A DNA stretch of 64,000 nt from Fusobacterium nucleatum_L (GTDB lineage Bacteria; Fusobacteriota; Fusobacteriia; Fusobacteriales; Fusobacteriaceae). Within the stretch, counting starts at the first letter, position 1. Each line of letters starts with the position of its first letter. The position numbers and the translations under genes were made by a program. Of the stretch, positions 1 to 9,900 are shown in pieces. The notes under the pieces were generated by a model, which saw only the letters and a program-made list of their open reading frames with translations, made no database searches and was not told where the DNA came from. Where the stretch lies: contig NZ_CP077172.1 in the NCBI RefSeq assembly GCF_050231725.1, positions 682,001-746,000 on the forward strand, written 5' to 3'.

Positions 1-452
1 ATTTCAGACCCAGCCCCTGGAATAGTTAAAACAATTCCTATTCCTAATGTATCTTGAGGAATTCTTTTATCCGTAAAAAAGTCCCAAACATCTCCATCAT
101 CAATGGCTCCAAGTGAAATTGCTTTAGCTGAGTCAATGACACTTGCTCCTCCAACAGCTAAAATAAAAGTAATATTTTCTTCTTTACAAATTTTAATTCC
201 TTCATAAACTAAAGATAACCTAGGATTAGGAACAACACCTCCAAGTTCTATAAATTCAATATTAAATTCTTTTAATGAAGAGGTAACTTTTTGGTAAATA
301 CCAAGTTTTTTTATTAATTCTCCATTCGCTTCATAATGCAAGAGAACTTTAGGAGTTTTTTTTGAAAAAATTTTAATATTTTTGCCAATTTCACTAAAAC
401 TATCTTTTCCAAAAATAATTTTAGTATCATTTTTATAGTTAAAATTATCCAT
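1..452 (-). CDS. Iron-containing alcohol dehydrogenase (partial, N-terminal part)
   Basis: About 150 N-terminal residues are present; the gene leaves the window at the left edge. The protein begins MDNFNYKNDTKIIFG and carries the nucleotide-binding signature GGASVIDSAKA of group III iron-dependent alcohol dehydrogenases, followed by a GAIDDGDVWDFF stretch and the start of a TIPGAGSE segment, as in the NADH-dependent butanol dehydrogenase (BdhA/YqhD-like) branch. It should reduce aldehydes to alcohols in the cytosol. The start is supported by a purine-rich AAAGGAG just upstream. It is transcribed divergently from a MocR-type regulator and an aldolase gene, so it may reduce the aldehyde that aldolase releases (inference). 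The exact substrate cannot be told from half a protein. Confidence 0.85.
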   Translation of the reverse strand, partial: MDNFNYKNDTKIIFGKDSFSEIGKNIKIFSKKTPKVLLHYEANGELIKKLGIYQKVTSSLKEFNIEFIELGGVVPNPRLSLVYEGIKICKEENITFILAVGGASVIDSAKAISLGAIDDGDVWDFFTDKRIPQDTLGIGIVLTIPGAGSE

Positions 453-507
453 AGTACCATCTCCTTTAAAAACATATACTATTAAAACATTTTGTTTTCT
501 TATTATA

Positions 508-536
508 TTTATATATAAAATTTATGAAAATGTAAA
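508..536 (-). promoter_or_regulatory. Promoter of the alcohol dehydrogenase gene
   Basis: Read on the minus strand there is a -35 box TTTACA (536-531), a 17-nt spacer and a -10 box TATAAA (513-508), placed about 56 nt before the start codon. It lies just downstream of the inverted repeat at 549-568, the arrangement expected if a regulator bound there activates this promoter. Confidence 0.5.
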
Positions 537-548
537 GCTTATTAAAAA

Positions 549-568
549 AAACTGTACATTAACAGTTT
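549..568. promoter_or_regulatory. Candidate MocR-type operator (inverted repeat)
   Basis: Perfect 7-bp arms AAACTGT and ACAGTTT are separated by 6 bp. It sits between the divergent alcohol dehydrogenase and MocR genes. A 20-bp site of the same size, sharing the AAACTGT arm and an ACA-C/G-T second arm, lies in front of the intact MocR paralogue (4189-4208). The shared motif upstream of paralogous regulators suggests their binding site; this is inference. Confidence 0.5.
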
Positions 569-628
569 TTTTAAAATACTTGTTTTATTTTTTTTTAATA
601 GTAAACTATGAAGAAGAGGAGGAATATA

Positions 629-2007
629 ATGAAGTATGAAGAAATTATCCAAGATATAAAAGTTAAAATTATCCAAGGTTACTGGAAATCAGATGATAAA
701 CTTCCATCTTTAAGACAATTAGCTAGAAAATATAAAACCTCAAGCAATACTATTGCCTTTGCTTTTCGTATATTAAGAGATGAGGGATATATTTTTTCTA
801 TTCCTGCAGTTGGCTATTTTATAAAAAAGAGAAATGATTTTCAAATAAGTAAACAAGTTAAAACTATCTTAAAAAGTTATTATGATACTGAAAATAAAAA
901 TGATAATCTAATTAATTTTACAAGCACTGATTTACTTTCCAAATACATAAACAACAATTTTATATCTCATCTTTTTGAAATACAGAAAAAAATTTTTAAT
1001 CAAAACGGAGCTCTAGAAAATATTGAAAATAAATTTTCATTAATTTCTTGTATTTCTAATCTTTTAGAAGAAGATGAAATTTTTACTTTGGATGAAAATA
1101 TGATTATTACTTCAAGTTCCCAATTAAGTATTGAAATGATTATTAGATTGTTTTCAAATAAAAATAAATTGACAATAGCACTTTCAGATCCAAGTCACTA
1201 TAGCGTAATTAATATTTTAGAGAAAATCGTCAATCTTCGTGGAGTACATCTTTTAGATGATGGATGGGACTTTAAAGATTTTGAAAACATACTATCATTA
1301 GAAAAAATAGATTTAGTTTATGTAACTCCTAATTTTCACGATCCCTCTGGTGTATGCTGGTCTGAGGAAAAAAAATTTACCTTTTAGAATTAGCTGAAAA
1401 ATTTGACTTTTATATAATTGAAGAAGATAACTACTCACCTTTATCTTATAATAAAAAGTATCTTTCATTTAAAAGTTTAGAAAGAATAGGAAAAGAACGA
1501 ATTTTCTATATAAGAGATTTTTCAACACTTTTAGGCTCTTTTTTAGGCTTAACTTGTGTAATTGTCCCACCAAAACTTAAAGATAAATTTCTAATGGAAA
1601 AAATTGCTTTTTCTATTATACCTTCTCAAATTCAACAAAATATGTTAGAAACTTTTATAAATAAAGGCTACTTTCTATTCTTTTTAAATAAGCTAAAAAA
1701 TATTTTAAACAATAGATTAAATTATCTAGTAAATGAACTAAAGAATATAGCTGAATTAAAAATTATGCATCAACCTGAAGGAGGCTTTTTTATATGGATT
1801 AAGTTAAATCAACAAATAGATGAGGATATATTTTATGAATTATGTAAAAAGAACGGTCTTCTGATTCTTCCTGGATATATCTTCTATAAAGATAATAGAA
1901 ATAATGGTAAATTTAGAATATCATTTGCTTCAACTTCACTTTATGAAATAGAAATTGGAATAAAAAAGATTAAAAAAATAATATCTTATTTAAAAGAAAT
2001 TAATTAG
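629..2007 (+). pseudogene. MocR/GntR-family PLP-fold transcription regulator, frameshifted
   Basis: A winged-helix GntR domain (first ~75 residues) is joined to an aminotransferase-like domain, as in MocR regulators. The frame breaks near 1370: codons through GVCWSEEKK are in one frame, and the continuation LLELAEKFDFYIIEEDN resumes in another. Adding one A to the run of eight A at about 1368-1375 restores a continuous protein of about 459 residues, close to the 475 of the intact paralogue at 2748-4175. I place the start at 629 rather than 608 because AGGAGG (617-622) sits 6 nt before ATG 629. The expected PLP-lysine motif FSK reads FST and the NP motif reads DP, so cofactor binding looks lost as well. 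The stop overlaps the ribosome binding site of the aldolase gene, implying one transcript. Either real decay, phase variation or a homopolymer sequencing error. Confidence 0.8.
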
Positions 2008-2015
2008 GAGGTTAT

Positions 2016-2684
2016 ATGTTATTGGAAAATGAAAGAAAAGAAATAATAGTATATGGAAAAAAAATGATAACTGATGCTTTAACTAAAGGTACTGGTGGGA
2101 ATATAAGTGTATGTGACACAGAACAAAAATTAATGGCAATAACTCCAAGTGGGATAGATTATTTTAAATTAACACCAGAAGATATAGTGATTATTGATAT
2201 TGAAACTGGAAAAATAGTTGATGGAAATAGAATTCCTTCAAGTGAGAGTGACATGCATAGAATTTTTTATAAATATAGAAAAGATGTTTTTTCTGTTGTT
2301 CACACTCATTCAAAATATGCAACTGCAATTTCTTGTACTAACATAGAAGGATTACCTGCAATAAATTATTTATTGGCAGTTGCTGGTACTAATGTTCCCT
2401 GTGCTGAATATGCAACATATGGAACTGTTAAATTAGCTAAAAATGCTTTTAAAGCAATAGAAGATAAAAAAGCTGTACTTCTTAGTAATCATGGAATGAT
2501 AGCTATTGGAAAAAATTTAGCAGAAGCATATAACATTGCTGAAAATGTTGAATTTTGTTCAGAACTTTATTGTATATCAAAATCAATAGGCTCACCTAAA
2601 ATTTTAGAAAAAAAAGAAATGTTAAATATGATAGAAAGATTTAAAGATTATGGAAAAAGAATTGAAGAACATGAAGAAATTTAA
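2016..2684 (+). CDS. Class II aldolase (L-fuculose-1-phosphate aldolase / AraD family)
   Basis: This 222-residue protein has the hallmarks of the zinc-dependent aldolase/epimerase family: GTGGNIS near residue 25-31 for phosphate binding, the catalytic Glu77 in SSESDMH, and zinc ligands His96 and His98 (HTHS) and His159 (NHG). The family cleaves sugar phosphates such as fuculose-1-phosphate into dihydroxyacetone phosphate and an aldehyde; 222 residues is close to FucA length (~215). It follows the broken MocR gene with its ribosome site overlapping that gene's stop codon. The nearby alcohol dehydrogenase could consume the aldehyde product (inference). Related members act on 5-methylthioribulose-phosphate or 5-deoxyribose-derived sugars, so substrate is uncertain. 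Confidence 0.85.
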   Translation: MLLENERKEIIVYGKKMITDALTKGTGGNISVCDTEQKLMAITPSGIDYFKLTPEDIVIIDIETGKIVDGNRIPSSESDMHRIFYKYRKDVFSVVHTHSKYATAISCTNIEGLPAINYLLAVAGTNVPCAEYATYGTVKLAKNAFKAIEDKKAVLLSNHGMIAIGKNLAEAYNIAENVEFCSELYCISKSIGSPKILEKKEMLNMIERFKDYGKRIEEHEEI

Positions 2685-2701
2685 AAATTTTAATCAAACA
2701 T

Positions 2702-2742
2702 ATTAATATGTGGAACTAATTAAAATAATTCCACATATTAAT
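2702..2742. terminator. Bidirectional terminator between aldolase and MocR genes
   Basis: A perfect 14-bp inverted repeat (2702-2715 and 2729-2742) with a 13-nt AT-rich loop lies between the two convergent genes. Confidence 0.6.
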
Positions 2743-2747
2743 TAATT

Positions 2748-4175
2748 TTACTTTAATTTAAAATCACAATTATTTAAAACATCTTGAATTATTTCAAGTC
2801 CCTTTTTCATTTCTGACATACTAGAAGAAACTATACTTATTCTAATTTTGGTTGTTGTTTCTTCTGGTGTTGAATAAAAAATAAAACCTGGTAGTATTGA
2901 AAGCCCTCTTAAACGACATTTATAATAGAATTTTTCACTATTGATATAATTTGCTAAATTTACCCAAATGAAAAATCCACCTTTTGGTATATGCATTATT
3001 TCTAAATGTTTTATTTTTTGAAGTTCACTGAGCATATACTCCATTTTTACTTTTAAATGGAGTCTCAATTTTTCCAGATGCTTTTCTAAAAATTCCCTTT
3101 TAATATAAATTTCTAAAAACTTTTGATTTATTCCAGAGGTTGTAGTGTCAATAAAATATTTATTTAAACTAAAACTATCTATATATTTTTTAGGAGGAAT
3201 TAACATTGTTAGTGCCAATGCTGGCATAACAATTTTTGAAAATGTCTTAATAAAAAATACTCTTTCATATTTATCTAATGTTTTTAAAGATTTTGGACAT
3301 TCTCTTAAATTATAATAAAAATCTGAAAAACATTCATCTTCTATTATATAGAAATCATATTTTAGTGATAATTCTATCATCTTTTTCTTTTTTTCAAAAG
3401 ACCAACTTATTCCAGTTGGATTTTGAAAATTTGTCATTATATATACAAAATCTATTTTTTGTCTTTTTAATAATTCTTCAAATTCTTTCATATCCCAACC
3501 ATCAGATTTCATATCAATATTTTCTATATTACAATAATTTTTTAAAATATGAACTGCGTTTTGATAAGTTGGGTCAGATAAAAGAACTGTTTTTTTAGGT
3601 GAAATTCCAAATGCTGTACTTATAAGCTCCAATGCTATTTGAGTACCGGAACAGATAATTATATCTTCTTTTTCTCTTCTTATTCCATATTTTCTAATAA
3701 AAATAGCCAAAGTTTCTCTTAAACTCTCTAAACCTTGAATATTTTGATAAGCCATAAGCTTCCTACTTTCTAGCTCATCTGATAGTATCTCATTTACAAT
3801 TTCTTTATATTCTTGAATTGGAAAATATTCTTTGGGTGGTCCACCATTTGAAAAATTAATCTCTGTATCTTTTGAATTTTGACCAAAACGAAAAGTATTT
3901 AAAATAGGTGTCATTCTTTTTCCTATATCAAGGTTATAACCTTTTTTTACAAAACACCCTTTCCCTTTTACACTGTATAAATATCCTTCTTCTTCAAGCA
4001 TTTGTATAACTTTTAAAACTGTATTTAGATTTACCTCATATTTTATAGAGATTTGTCTAACTGAATAAAATTTATCATTTTCTTTCCATTTATTTTCTAA
4101 AATATTCTGCCTTAACATTTCATAAAGTTGAGTTGAGATTGTAACATCTGAATTTCTTATCAATTTCTTTTGCAT
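2748..4175 (-). CDS. MocR-type transcription regulator (GntR winged helix + aminotransferase fold)
   Basis: This 475-residue protein has an N-terminal GntR winged helix (about residues 10-78, including SVRQISIKYEVNLNTVLKVI) and a class I aminotransferase-like domain from about residue 100 on. PLP-site residues are present: NPTG in TNFQNPTGISW, an Asp in IIEDECF, the lysine in KTFSK and the Arg in TKIRIS. MocR proteins bind PLP or its adducts and regulate amino-acid, vitamin B6 or amine genes. It is divergent from methionine gamma-lyase, itself a PLP enzyme, and a candidate operator overlaps its own start region, so regulation of that lyase is a reasonable inference. It is a paralogue of the frameshifted regulator at 629-2007. 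Confidence 0.9.
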   Translation of the reverse strand: MQKKLIRNSDVTISTQLYEMLRQNILENKWKENDKFYSVRQISIKYEVNLNTVLKVIQMLEEEGYLYSVKGKGCFVKKGYNLDIGKRMTPILNTFRFGQNSKDTEINFSNGGPPKEYFPIQEYKEIVNEILSDELESRKLMAYQNIQGLESLRETLAIFIRKYGIRREKEDIIICSGTQIALELISTAFGISPKKTVLLSDPTYQNAVHILKNYCNIENIDMKSDGWDMKEFEELLKRQKIDFVYIMTNFQNPTGISWSFEKKKKMIELSLKYDFYIIEDECFSDFYYNLRECPKSLKTLDKYERVFFIKTFSKIVMPALALTMLIPPKKYIDSFSLNKYFIDTTTSGINQKFLEIYIKREFLEKHLEKLRLHLKVKMEYMLSELQKIKHLEIMHIPKGGFFIWVNLANYINSEKFYYKCRLRGLSILPGFIFYSTPEETTTKIRISIVSSSMSEMKKGLEIIQDVLNNCDFKLK

Positions 4176-4188
4176 GCTTTTCTCCTTT

Positions 4189-4216
4189 ACAGTGTACTAT
4201 GACAGTTTTTAGTATA
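4189..4216 (-). promoter_or_regulatory. MocR promoter -10 and overlapping candidate operator
   Basis: On the minus strand a -10 box TATACT (4216-4211) is followed immediately by a 20-bp site (4208-4189) that starts AAACTGT and ends ACACTGT, resembling the operator at 549-568. Its position over the expected transcription start fits autorepression. No good -35 box is visible. Confidence 0.4.
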
Positions 4217-4250
4217 AATAATTTATTTATAAATCGTTTTATGTTAATAT

Positions 4251-4256
4251 TATAAT
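4251..4256 (+). promoter_or_regulatory. Likely -10 box of the methionine gamma-lyase promoter
   Basis: A TATAAT hexamer lies 32 nt before the lyase start codon. No recognisable -35 box is found at the proper distance, which would fit an activator-dependent promoter. Confidence 0.35.
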
Positions 4257-4288
4257 ATAAAAACACTAAATATACTAGGAGGTAAATT

Positions 4289-5476
4289 ATGGAAATGAAA
4301 AAAGCTGGTTTAGGGACTACTGCTATACATGCTGGAACTTTAAAAAATTTGTATGGAACTCTTGCTATGCCAATATATCAAACTTCTACTTTTATATTTG
4401 ATTCAGCAGAGCAAGGTGGAAGAAGATTTGCTCTTGAAGAAGCAGGATATATCTATACAAGACTTGGAAATCCTACAACAACAGTTTTGGAAAATAAACT
4501 TGCTGCTCTTGAAGAAGGAGAAGCAGCTATTGCTACTTCATCTGGTATAGGTGCTATTTCTTCAACTTTATGGACTGTATTAAAAGCTGGTGACCATGTT
4601 GTTACAGATAAAACTTTATATGGTTGTACTTTTGCTTTAATGAATCATGGACTTACAAAATTTGGAGTTGAAGTTACTTTTGTTGATACTTCTAATTTAG
4701 ATGAAGTAAAAAAAGCTATGAAAGAAAATACAAGAGTTGTTTATCTTGAAACTCCTGCCAATCCAAATTTAAAAATAGTAGATTTGGAAGCTGTATGTAA
4801 ACTTGCTCATACTAATCCAAATACTCTAGTTATAGTAGATAATACTTTTGCAACCCCATATATGCAAAAACCTTTAACACTAGGTGTAGATATTGTTGTA
4901 CACTCTGCAACTAAATATTTAAATGGTCACGGAGATGTTATAGCAGGGCTTGTTATAACTAATAAAGAACTTGCCGATCAAATTCGTTTTGTTGGTTTGA
5001 AAGATATGACAGGTGCTGTTTTAGGTCCTCAAGAAGCATATTACATTATAAGAGGATTAAAAACATTTGAAATCCGTATGGAAAGACACTGTAAAAATGC
5101 AAGAACTATTGCTGATTTCTTAAATAAACATCCAAAAATTGAAAAAGTTTATTATCCTGGTCTAGAAACTCACCCTGGTTACGAAATAGCTAAAAAACAA
5201 ATGAAAGATTTTGGAGCTATGATTTCATTTGAGTTAAAAGGTGGTTTCGAAGCAGGTAAAGTGTTATTGAATAGTTTAAAACTTTGTTCATTAGCAGTTT
5301 CATTAGGAGATACCGAATCTTTGATTCAACATCCAGCTTCTATGACTCACTCTCCTTATACAAAAGAAGAGAGAGAAGCCGCAGGAATAACTGATGGTTT
5401 AGTTAGATTATCAGTTGGACTTGAAAATGTTGAAGATATTATAGCTGATTTAGAACAAGGATTAGAAAAAATTTAA
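4289..5476 (+). CDS. megL: L-methionine gamma-lyase
   Basis: This 395-residue Cys/Met metabolism PLP enzyme cleaves methionine to methanethiol, 2-oxobutyrate and ammonia, and can release hydrogen sulfide from cysteine or homocysteine. Visible residues are the PLP lysine Lys209 (HSATKY), Asp184 (VDN), Tyr56 and Arg58 (YTRLGNP), and Tyr111 with Cys113 (LYGCT). That cysteine is characteristic of methionine gamma-lyase, because cystathionine lyases and synthases usually have another residue there. Length matches the family (~398). A good AGGAGG precedes the ATG. An NhaC-type carrier and PFOR follow in the same direction: the carrier may import substrate and PFOR can oxidise the resulting 2-oxo acid (inference). 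Confidence 0.95.
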   Translation: MEMKKAGLGTTAIHAGTLKNLYGTLAMPIYQTSTFIFDSAEQGGRRFALEEAGYIYTRLGNPTTTVLENKLAALEEGEAAIATSSGIGAISSTLWTVLKAGDHVVTDKTLYGCTFALMNHGLTKFGVEVTFVDTSNLDEVKKAMKENTRVVYLETPANPNLKIVDLEAVCKLAHTNPNTLVIVDNTFATPYMQKPLTLGVDIVVHSATKYLNGHGDVIAGLVITNKELADQIRFVGLKDMTGAVLGPQEAYYIIRGLKTFEIRMERHCKNARTIADFLNKHPKIEKVYYPGLETHPGYEIAKKQMKDFGAMISFELKGGFEAGKVLLNSLKLCSLAVSLGDTESLIQHPASMTHSPYTKEEREAAGITDGLVRLSVGLENVEDIIADLEQGLEKI

Positions 5477-5580
5477 TTTTTCTTATTTATTTTAATTCCT
5501 TATTTGTTTATGAAATATTGTAAATATTACTATTGTTATTTTAGAATTTAAACTTATTAACGAAATGAAAGAGGTAATCT

Positions 5581-6918
5581 ATGGAAAATAATATAGACAC
5601 TAGAGGTAGTTTTAAAGGTTTAATCCCATTTATAGTATTTATTTTACTTTATTTAGGAACTGGAATTTTTTTACACATATCAGGAGTAGAGTTAGCATTT
5701 TATCAACTTCCTGGACCCGTTGCAGCTTTCGCTGGAATAATTGTAGCATTTATAATATTTAAAGGAAGTATTCAAGAAAAATTTAATACTTTCCTTGAAG
5801 GTTGTGGTCATCCAGATATAATCACAATGTGTATTATTTATCTTTTAGCTGGAGCATTTGCAATCGTTTCTAAAGCAATGGGTGGAGTTGACTCAACAGT
5901 TAATTTAGGAATAACTTATATTCCTCCACATTACATAGCGGTTGGACTTTTTATAATAGGAGCTTTTATATCAACAGCAACAGGAACATCTGTTGGAGCA
6001 ATAGTTGCTCTTGGTCCAATAGCAGTTGGACTTGGAGAAAAAAGTGGAGTGCCTATGCCTTTAATTTTAGCTGCTGTAATGGGTGGGGCAATGTTCGGAG
6101 ATAACCTATCTGTTATTTCTGATACTACAATAGCAGCAACTAAAACACAAGGTGTTGAAATGAGAGATAAGTTTAGAATAAACTTATATATTGCATTACC
6201 TGCAGCTATACTTACAATAATTTTACTTTTCTTATTTGCAAGACCTGACGTTATACCAGAAGCAGTGTCACATGAATATAGTCTAATAAAAGTTTTTCCT
6301 TATGTTTTTGTACTTGTGATGGCATTAGCTGGAGTAAATGTATTTGTTGTTTTAACTTCAGGAGTTTTACTTTCAGGAATAATTGGACTTATATATGGAG
6401 ATTTCACTATTTTAAGTTATGGTAAAGAAATATATAATGGTTTTACTAATATGACAGAAATTTTTGTACTTTCACTTCTAACTGGTGGAATGGCTCAAAT
6501 GGTAACTCATCAAGGTGGGATACAATGGGTTATTAATACAGTTCAAAAATTTATAGTTGGTAAAAAGAGTGCAAAACTTGGTGTAGGTCTTTTAGTTTCA
6601 CTTGCTGATATAGCTGTTGCAAACAATACCGTTGCAATCATAATAACTGGTGGAATCTCTAAAAAGATTTCTGAAAATAATGATGTTGATTTAAGAGAAA
6701 GTGCAGCCATTCTTGATATTTTCTCTTGTATATTCCAAGGAATGATACCTTACGGTGCTCAAATGCTTATATTATTAGGTTTTGCTGGAGATAAAATTGC
6801 TCCAACTCAATTAATCCCTTTATTATGGTATCAATTATTATTAGGAGTTTTTACAGTAATTTATATATTTGTTCCTCAAATAAGCAAAAAAGTATTAAGT
6901 ATTGTAGATAAAAAATAA
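5581..6918 (+). CDS. NhaC-family Na+ antiporter / amino-acid carrier
   Basis: A 445-residue polytopic membrane protein, with hydrophobic segments from residue ~13 to the C-terminus and the NhaC-type motifs ATGTSVGAIVALGPIA and MGGAMFGDNLSVISDTTIAA (the latter matches the conserved GDxxSPxSDTT region). NhaC members exchange Na+ for H+, but some co-transport methionine (MetT) or malate/lactate (MleN). Its position between methionine gamma-lyase and PFOR makes a methionine or organic-acid carrier attractive (inference). A second member of the family is encoded at 13540-15000. Start chosen at the ATG after GAGGTAA. Confidence 0.85.
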   Translation: MENNIDTRGSFKGLIPFIVFILLYLGTGIFLHISGVELAFYQLPGPVAAFAGIIVAFIIFKGSIQEKFNTFLEGCGHPDIITMCIIYLLAGAFAIVSKAMGGVDSTVNLGITYIPPHYIAVGLFIIGAFISTATGTSVGAIVALGPIAVGLGEKSGVPMPLILAAVMGGAMFGDNLSVISDTTIAATKTQGVEMRDKFRINLYIALPAAILTIILLFLFARPDVIPEAVSHEYSLIKVFPYVFVLVMALAGVNVFVVLTSGVLLSGIIGLIYGDFTILSYGKEIYNGFTNMTEIFVLSLLTGGMAQMVTHQGGIQWVINTVQKFIVGKKSAKLGVGLLVSLADIAVANNTVAIIITGGISKKISENNDVDLRESAAILDIFSCIFQGMIPYGAQMLILLGFAGDKIAPTQLIPLLWYQLLLGVFTVIYIFVPQISKKVLSIVDKK

Positions 6919-6995
6919 TTTAAAATAAGTTTTAAATAACGAAATTTCAAAGAAATTAGAACTATATATGTTTTTATGTTAAGGAGGATATGGAT

Positions 6996-9900
6996 ATGAA
7001 AAGAGTTATGCAAACAATGGATGGAAATCAAGCTGCAGCTTATGCTTCCTATGCTTTTACAGAAGTTGCAGGTATTTATCCAATAACACCTTCTTCACCA
7101 ATGGCTGAATATGTTGATGAATGGGCTGCTAAAGGAATGAAAAATATTTTTGATGTTCCTGTAAAATTAGTTGAAATGCAATCAGAAGGGGGAGCTGCTG
7201 GTACTGTCCATGGTTCATTAGAAGCTGGTGCTTTAACTACAACTTACACAGCTTCACAAGGTTTACTTTTAAAAATTCCTAATATGTATAAAATAGCTGG
7301 AGAATTACTTCCTGGTGTAATTCATGTATCTGCTCGTTCTTTATCAGTTCAAGCACTTTCAATTTTTGGTGACCATCAAGATATTTATGCAGCTAGACAA
7401 ACTGGTTTTACTATGATGGCTAGTGGTTCTGTTCAAGAAGCTATGGATATAGGAACTATTGCTCATTTAACAGCAATAAAATCAAGAGTTCCTGTGCTTC
7501 ATTTTTTCGATGGTTTTAGAACTTCTCATGAAATCCAAAAAATTGAACTAATGGATTTTGATGTTTGTAAAAAATTAGTTGACTATGATGAAATTCAAAA
7601 ATTTAGAGATAGAGCCTTAAATCCAGAACACCCTGTAACGAGAGGAACTGCTCAAAATGATGATATATATTTCCAAACTAGAGAAGTGCAAAATAAATTC
7701 TATGATGCTGTACCAGACATAGCTGCATACTACATGGAAGAAATTTCCAAAGAAACTGGTAGAGAATATAAACCTTTTAAATATAGAGGTGCTGCTGATG
7801 CTGATAGAGTTGTAGTAGCTATGGCTTCTGTCTGCCAAACAGCTGAAGAAACAGTTGATTATTTAGTTGAAAAAGGAGAAAAAGTTGGACTTATAACTGT
7901 TCATCTATATAGACCTTTCTCTGAAAAATATTTCTTTAATATTTTACCTAAGACTGTCAAAAAAATTGCTGTTTTAGAAAGAACTAAGGAACAAGGAGCC
8001 CCAGGAGAACCATTACTTTTAGATGTTAAATCAATATTCTATGGTAAAGAAAATGCACCTATAATAGTTGGTGGAAGATATGGGCTTTCTTCAAAAGACA
8101 CAACTCCTGCACAAATTAAGTCAGTATTTGATAATTTATCACAAGACAACCCTAAAACAAACTTTACGATAGGTATTGTTGATGATGTTACTTTTACATC
8201 TCTTGAAATTGGCAATAGACTAAATGTTGCTGATCCATCTACTAAAGCTTGTCTTTTCTTTGGACTTGGAGCAGATGGAACAGTTGGTGCTAATAAAAAC
8301 TCAATAAAAATAATTGGAGATAAAACAGATTTATATGCACAAGGATATTTTGCTTATGACTCTAAAAAATCTGGTGGAGTTACAAGATCACATTTAAGAT
8401 TTGGTCAAAAACCTATTAGATCAACTTATTTAGTATCGAGTCCAAGTTTTGTAGCTTGTTCTGTTCCAGCTTATTTAAAACAGTATGATATGACATCTGG
8501 ACTTAAAAAAGGTGGAAAATTCTTATTAAACTGTGTTTGGAATAAAGATGAAGTATTAGAACATATTCCAGATAATATTAAATATGATTTGGCAAAATCT
8601 GAAGCTAAATTCTATATTATCAACGCTACTAAACTAGCTCATGAAATTGGTTTAGGACAAAGAACAAACACAATAATGCAATCAGCTTTCTTTAAACTTG
8701 CTGAAATTATACCTTATGAAGAAGCTCAAAAATATATGAAAGAATATGCTTTAAAATCTTATGGTAAAAAGGGTGATGATGTAGTTCAACTTAACTATAA
8801 AGCAATAGATGTCGGTGCTTCTGGTTTAGTTGAAATTCCTGTTGATCCTAACTGGATAAATTTAAAAGTTGAAGCTATACAAAAGATTGATAAAAATAAC
8901 GATACATCTAATTGCAAAACTGAATTATTAACTACTTTTGTTAAAGATATAGTTGAACCTATCAATGCTATAAAGGGAAACGATTTACCTGTTTCTGCGT
9001 TCTTAGGTAGAGAAGATGGAACATTTGAAAATGGTACTGCTGCTTTTGAAAAAAGAGGAGTTGCTGTTGATGTCCCTATTTGGAATTTAGATAAATGTAT
9101 CGAATGTAATCAATGTGCCTATGTATGTCCACATGCAGCTATTAGAGCATTTTTAATAACAGAAGAAGAAAAAGATGCTTCTCCTATTGAATTTACTACA
9201 AAAAAAGCTAATGGAAAAGGATTGGAAAACTTAACTTATAGAATACAAGTTACACCGCTTGACTGTACTGGTTGTGGTTCTTGTGCAAATGTTTGTCCAG
9301 CCAAAGCTCTCGATATGAAACCTATTGCTGTTGCATTAGAAAATCATGAAGATGAAAAGGCAGCATATATTTATAGTAAAGTTACATATAAAAATGATAA
9401 GATGCCAACTAATACAGTTAAAGGTTCTCAATTCTCTCAACCATTATTTGAATTTAATGGAGCTTGTCCAGGTTGTGGAGAAACACCATACTTAAAAGTT
9501 ATATCTCAAATGTTTGGGGATAGAATGATGGTTGCAAATGCAAGTGGATGTTCTTCAGTTTATAGTGGTTCTGCTCCATCAACACCATATACTAAAAACT
9601 GTTGTGGAGAAGGTCCTGCTTGGGCATCATCTCTATTTGAAGACAATGCTGAATATGGTTTTGGTATGCATGTTGGAGTAGAAGCCCTTCGTGATAGAAT
9701 ACAACATATTATGGAAGTTTCTATGGATAAGGTTACTCCTGCATTACAAGGTCTATTCCGTGAATGGATAGAAAATAGAAACTATGCTGCTAAAACAAGA
9801 GAAATAAGCCCAAAGATTTTAACTGCATTAGAAGGAATCAATGAAACTTATGCTAAAGATATTATAGGTTTAAAACAATATTTAATTAAAAAATCTCAAT

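Noticed and set aside
1365..1390. Programmed ribosomal frameshift in the MocR gene
   Set aside because: An A8 run alone is not enough: no stimulatory structure is evident, the upstream product would stop at once, and the family does not use frameshifting.
7617..7838. Minus-strand ORF inside PFOR, and similar opposite-strand ORFs in other strong genes
   Set aside because: They overlap well-supported coding regions and show no start signals or family features.
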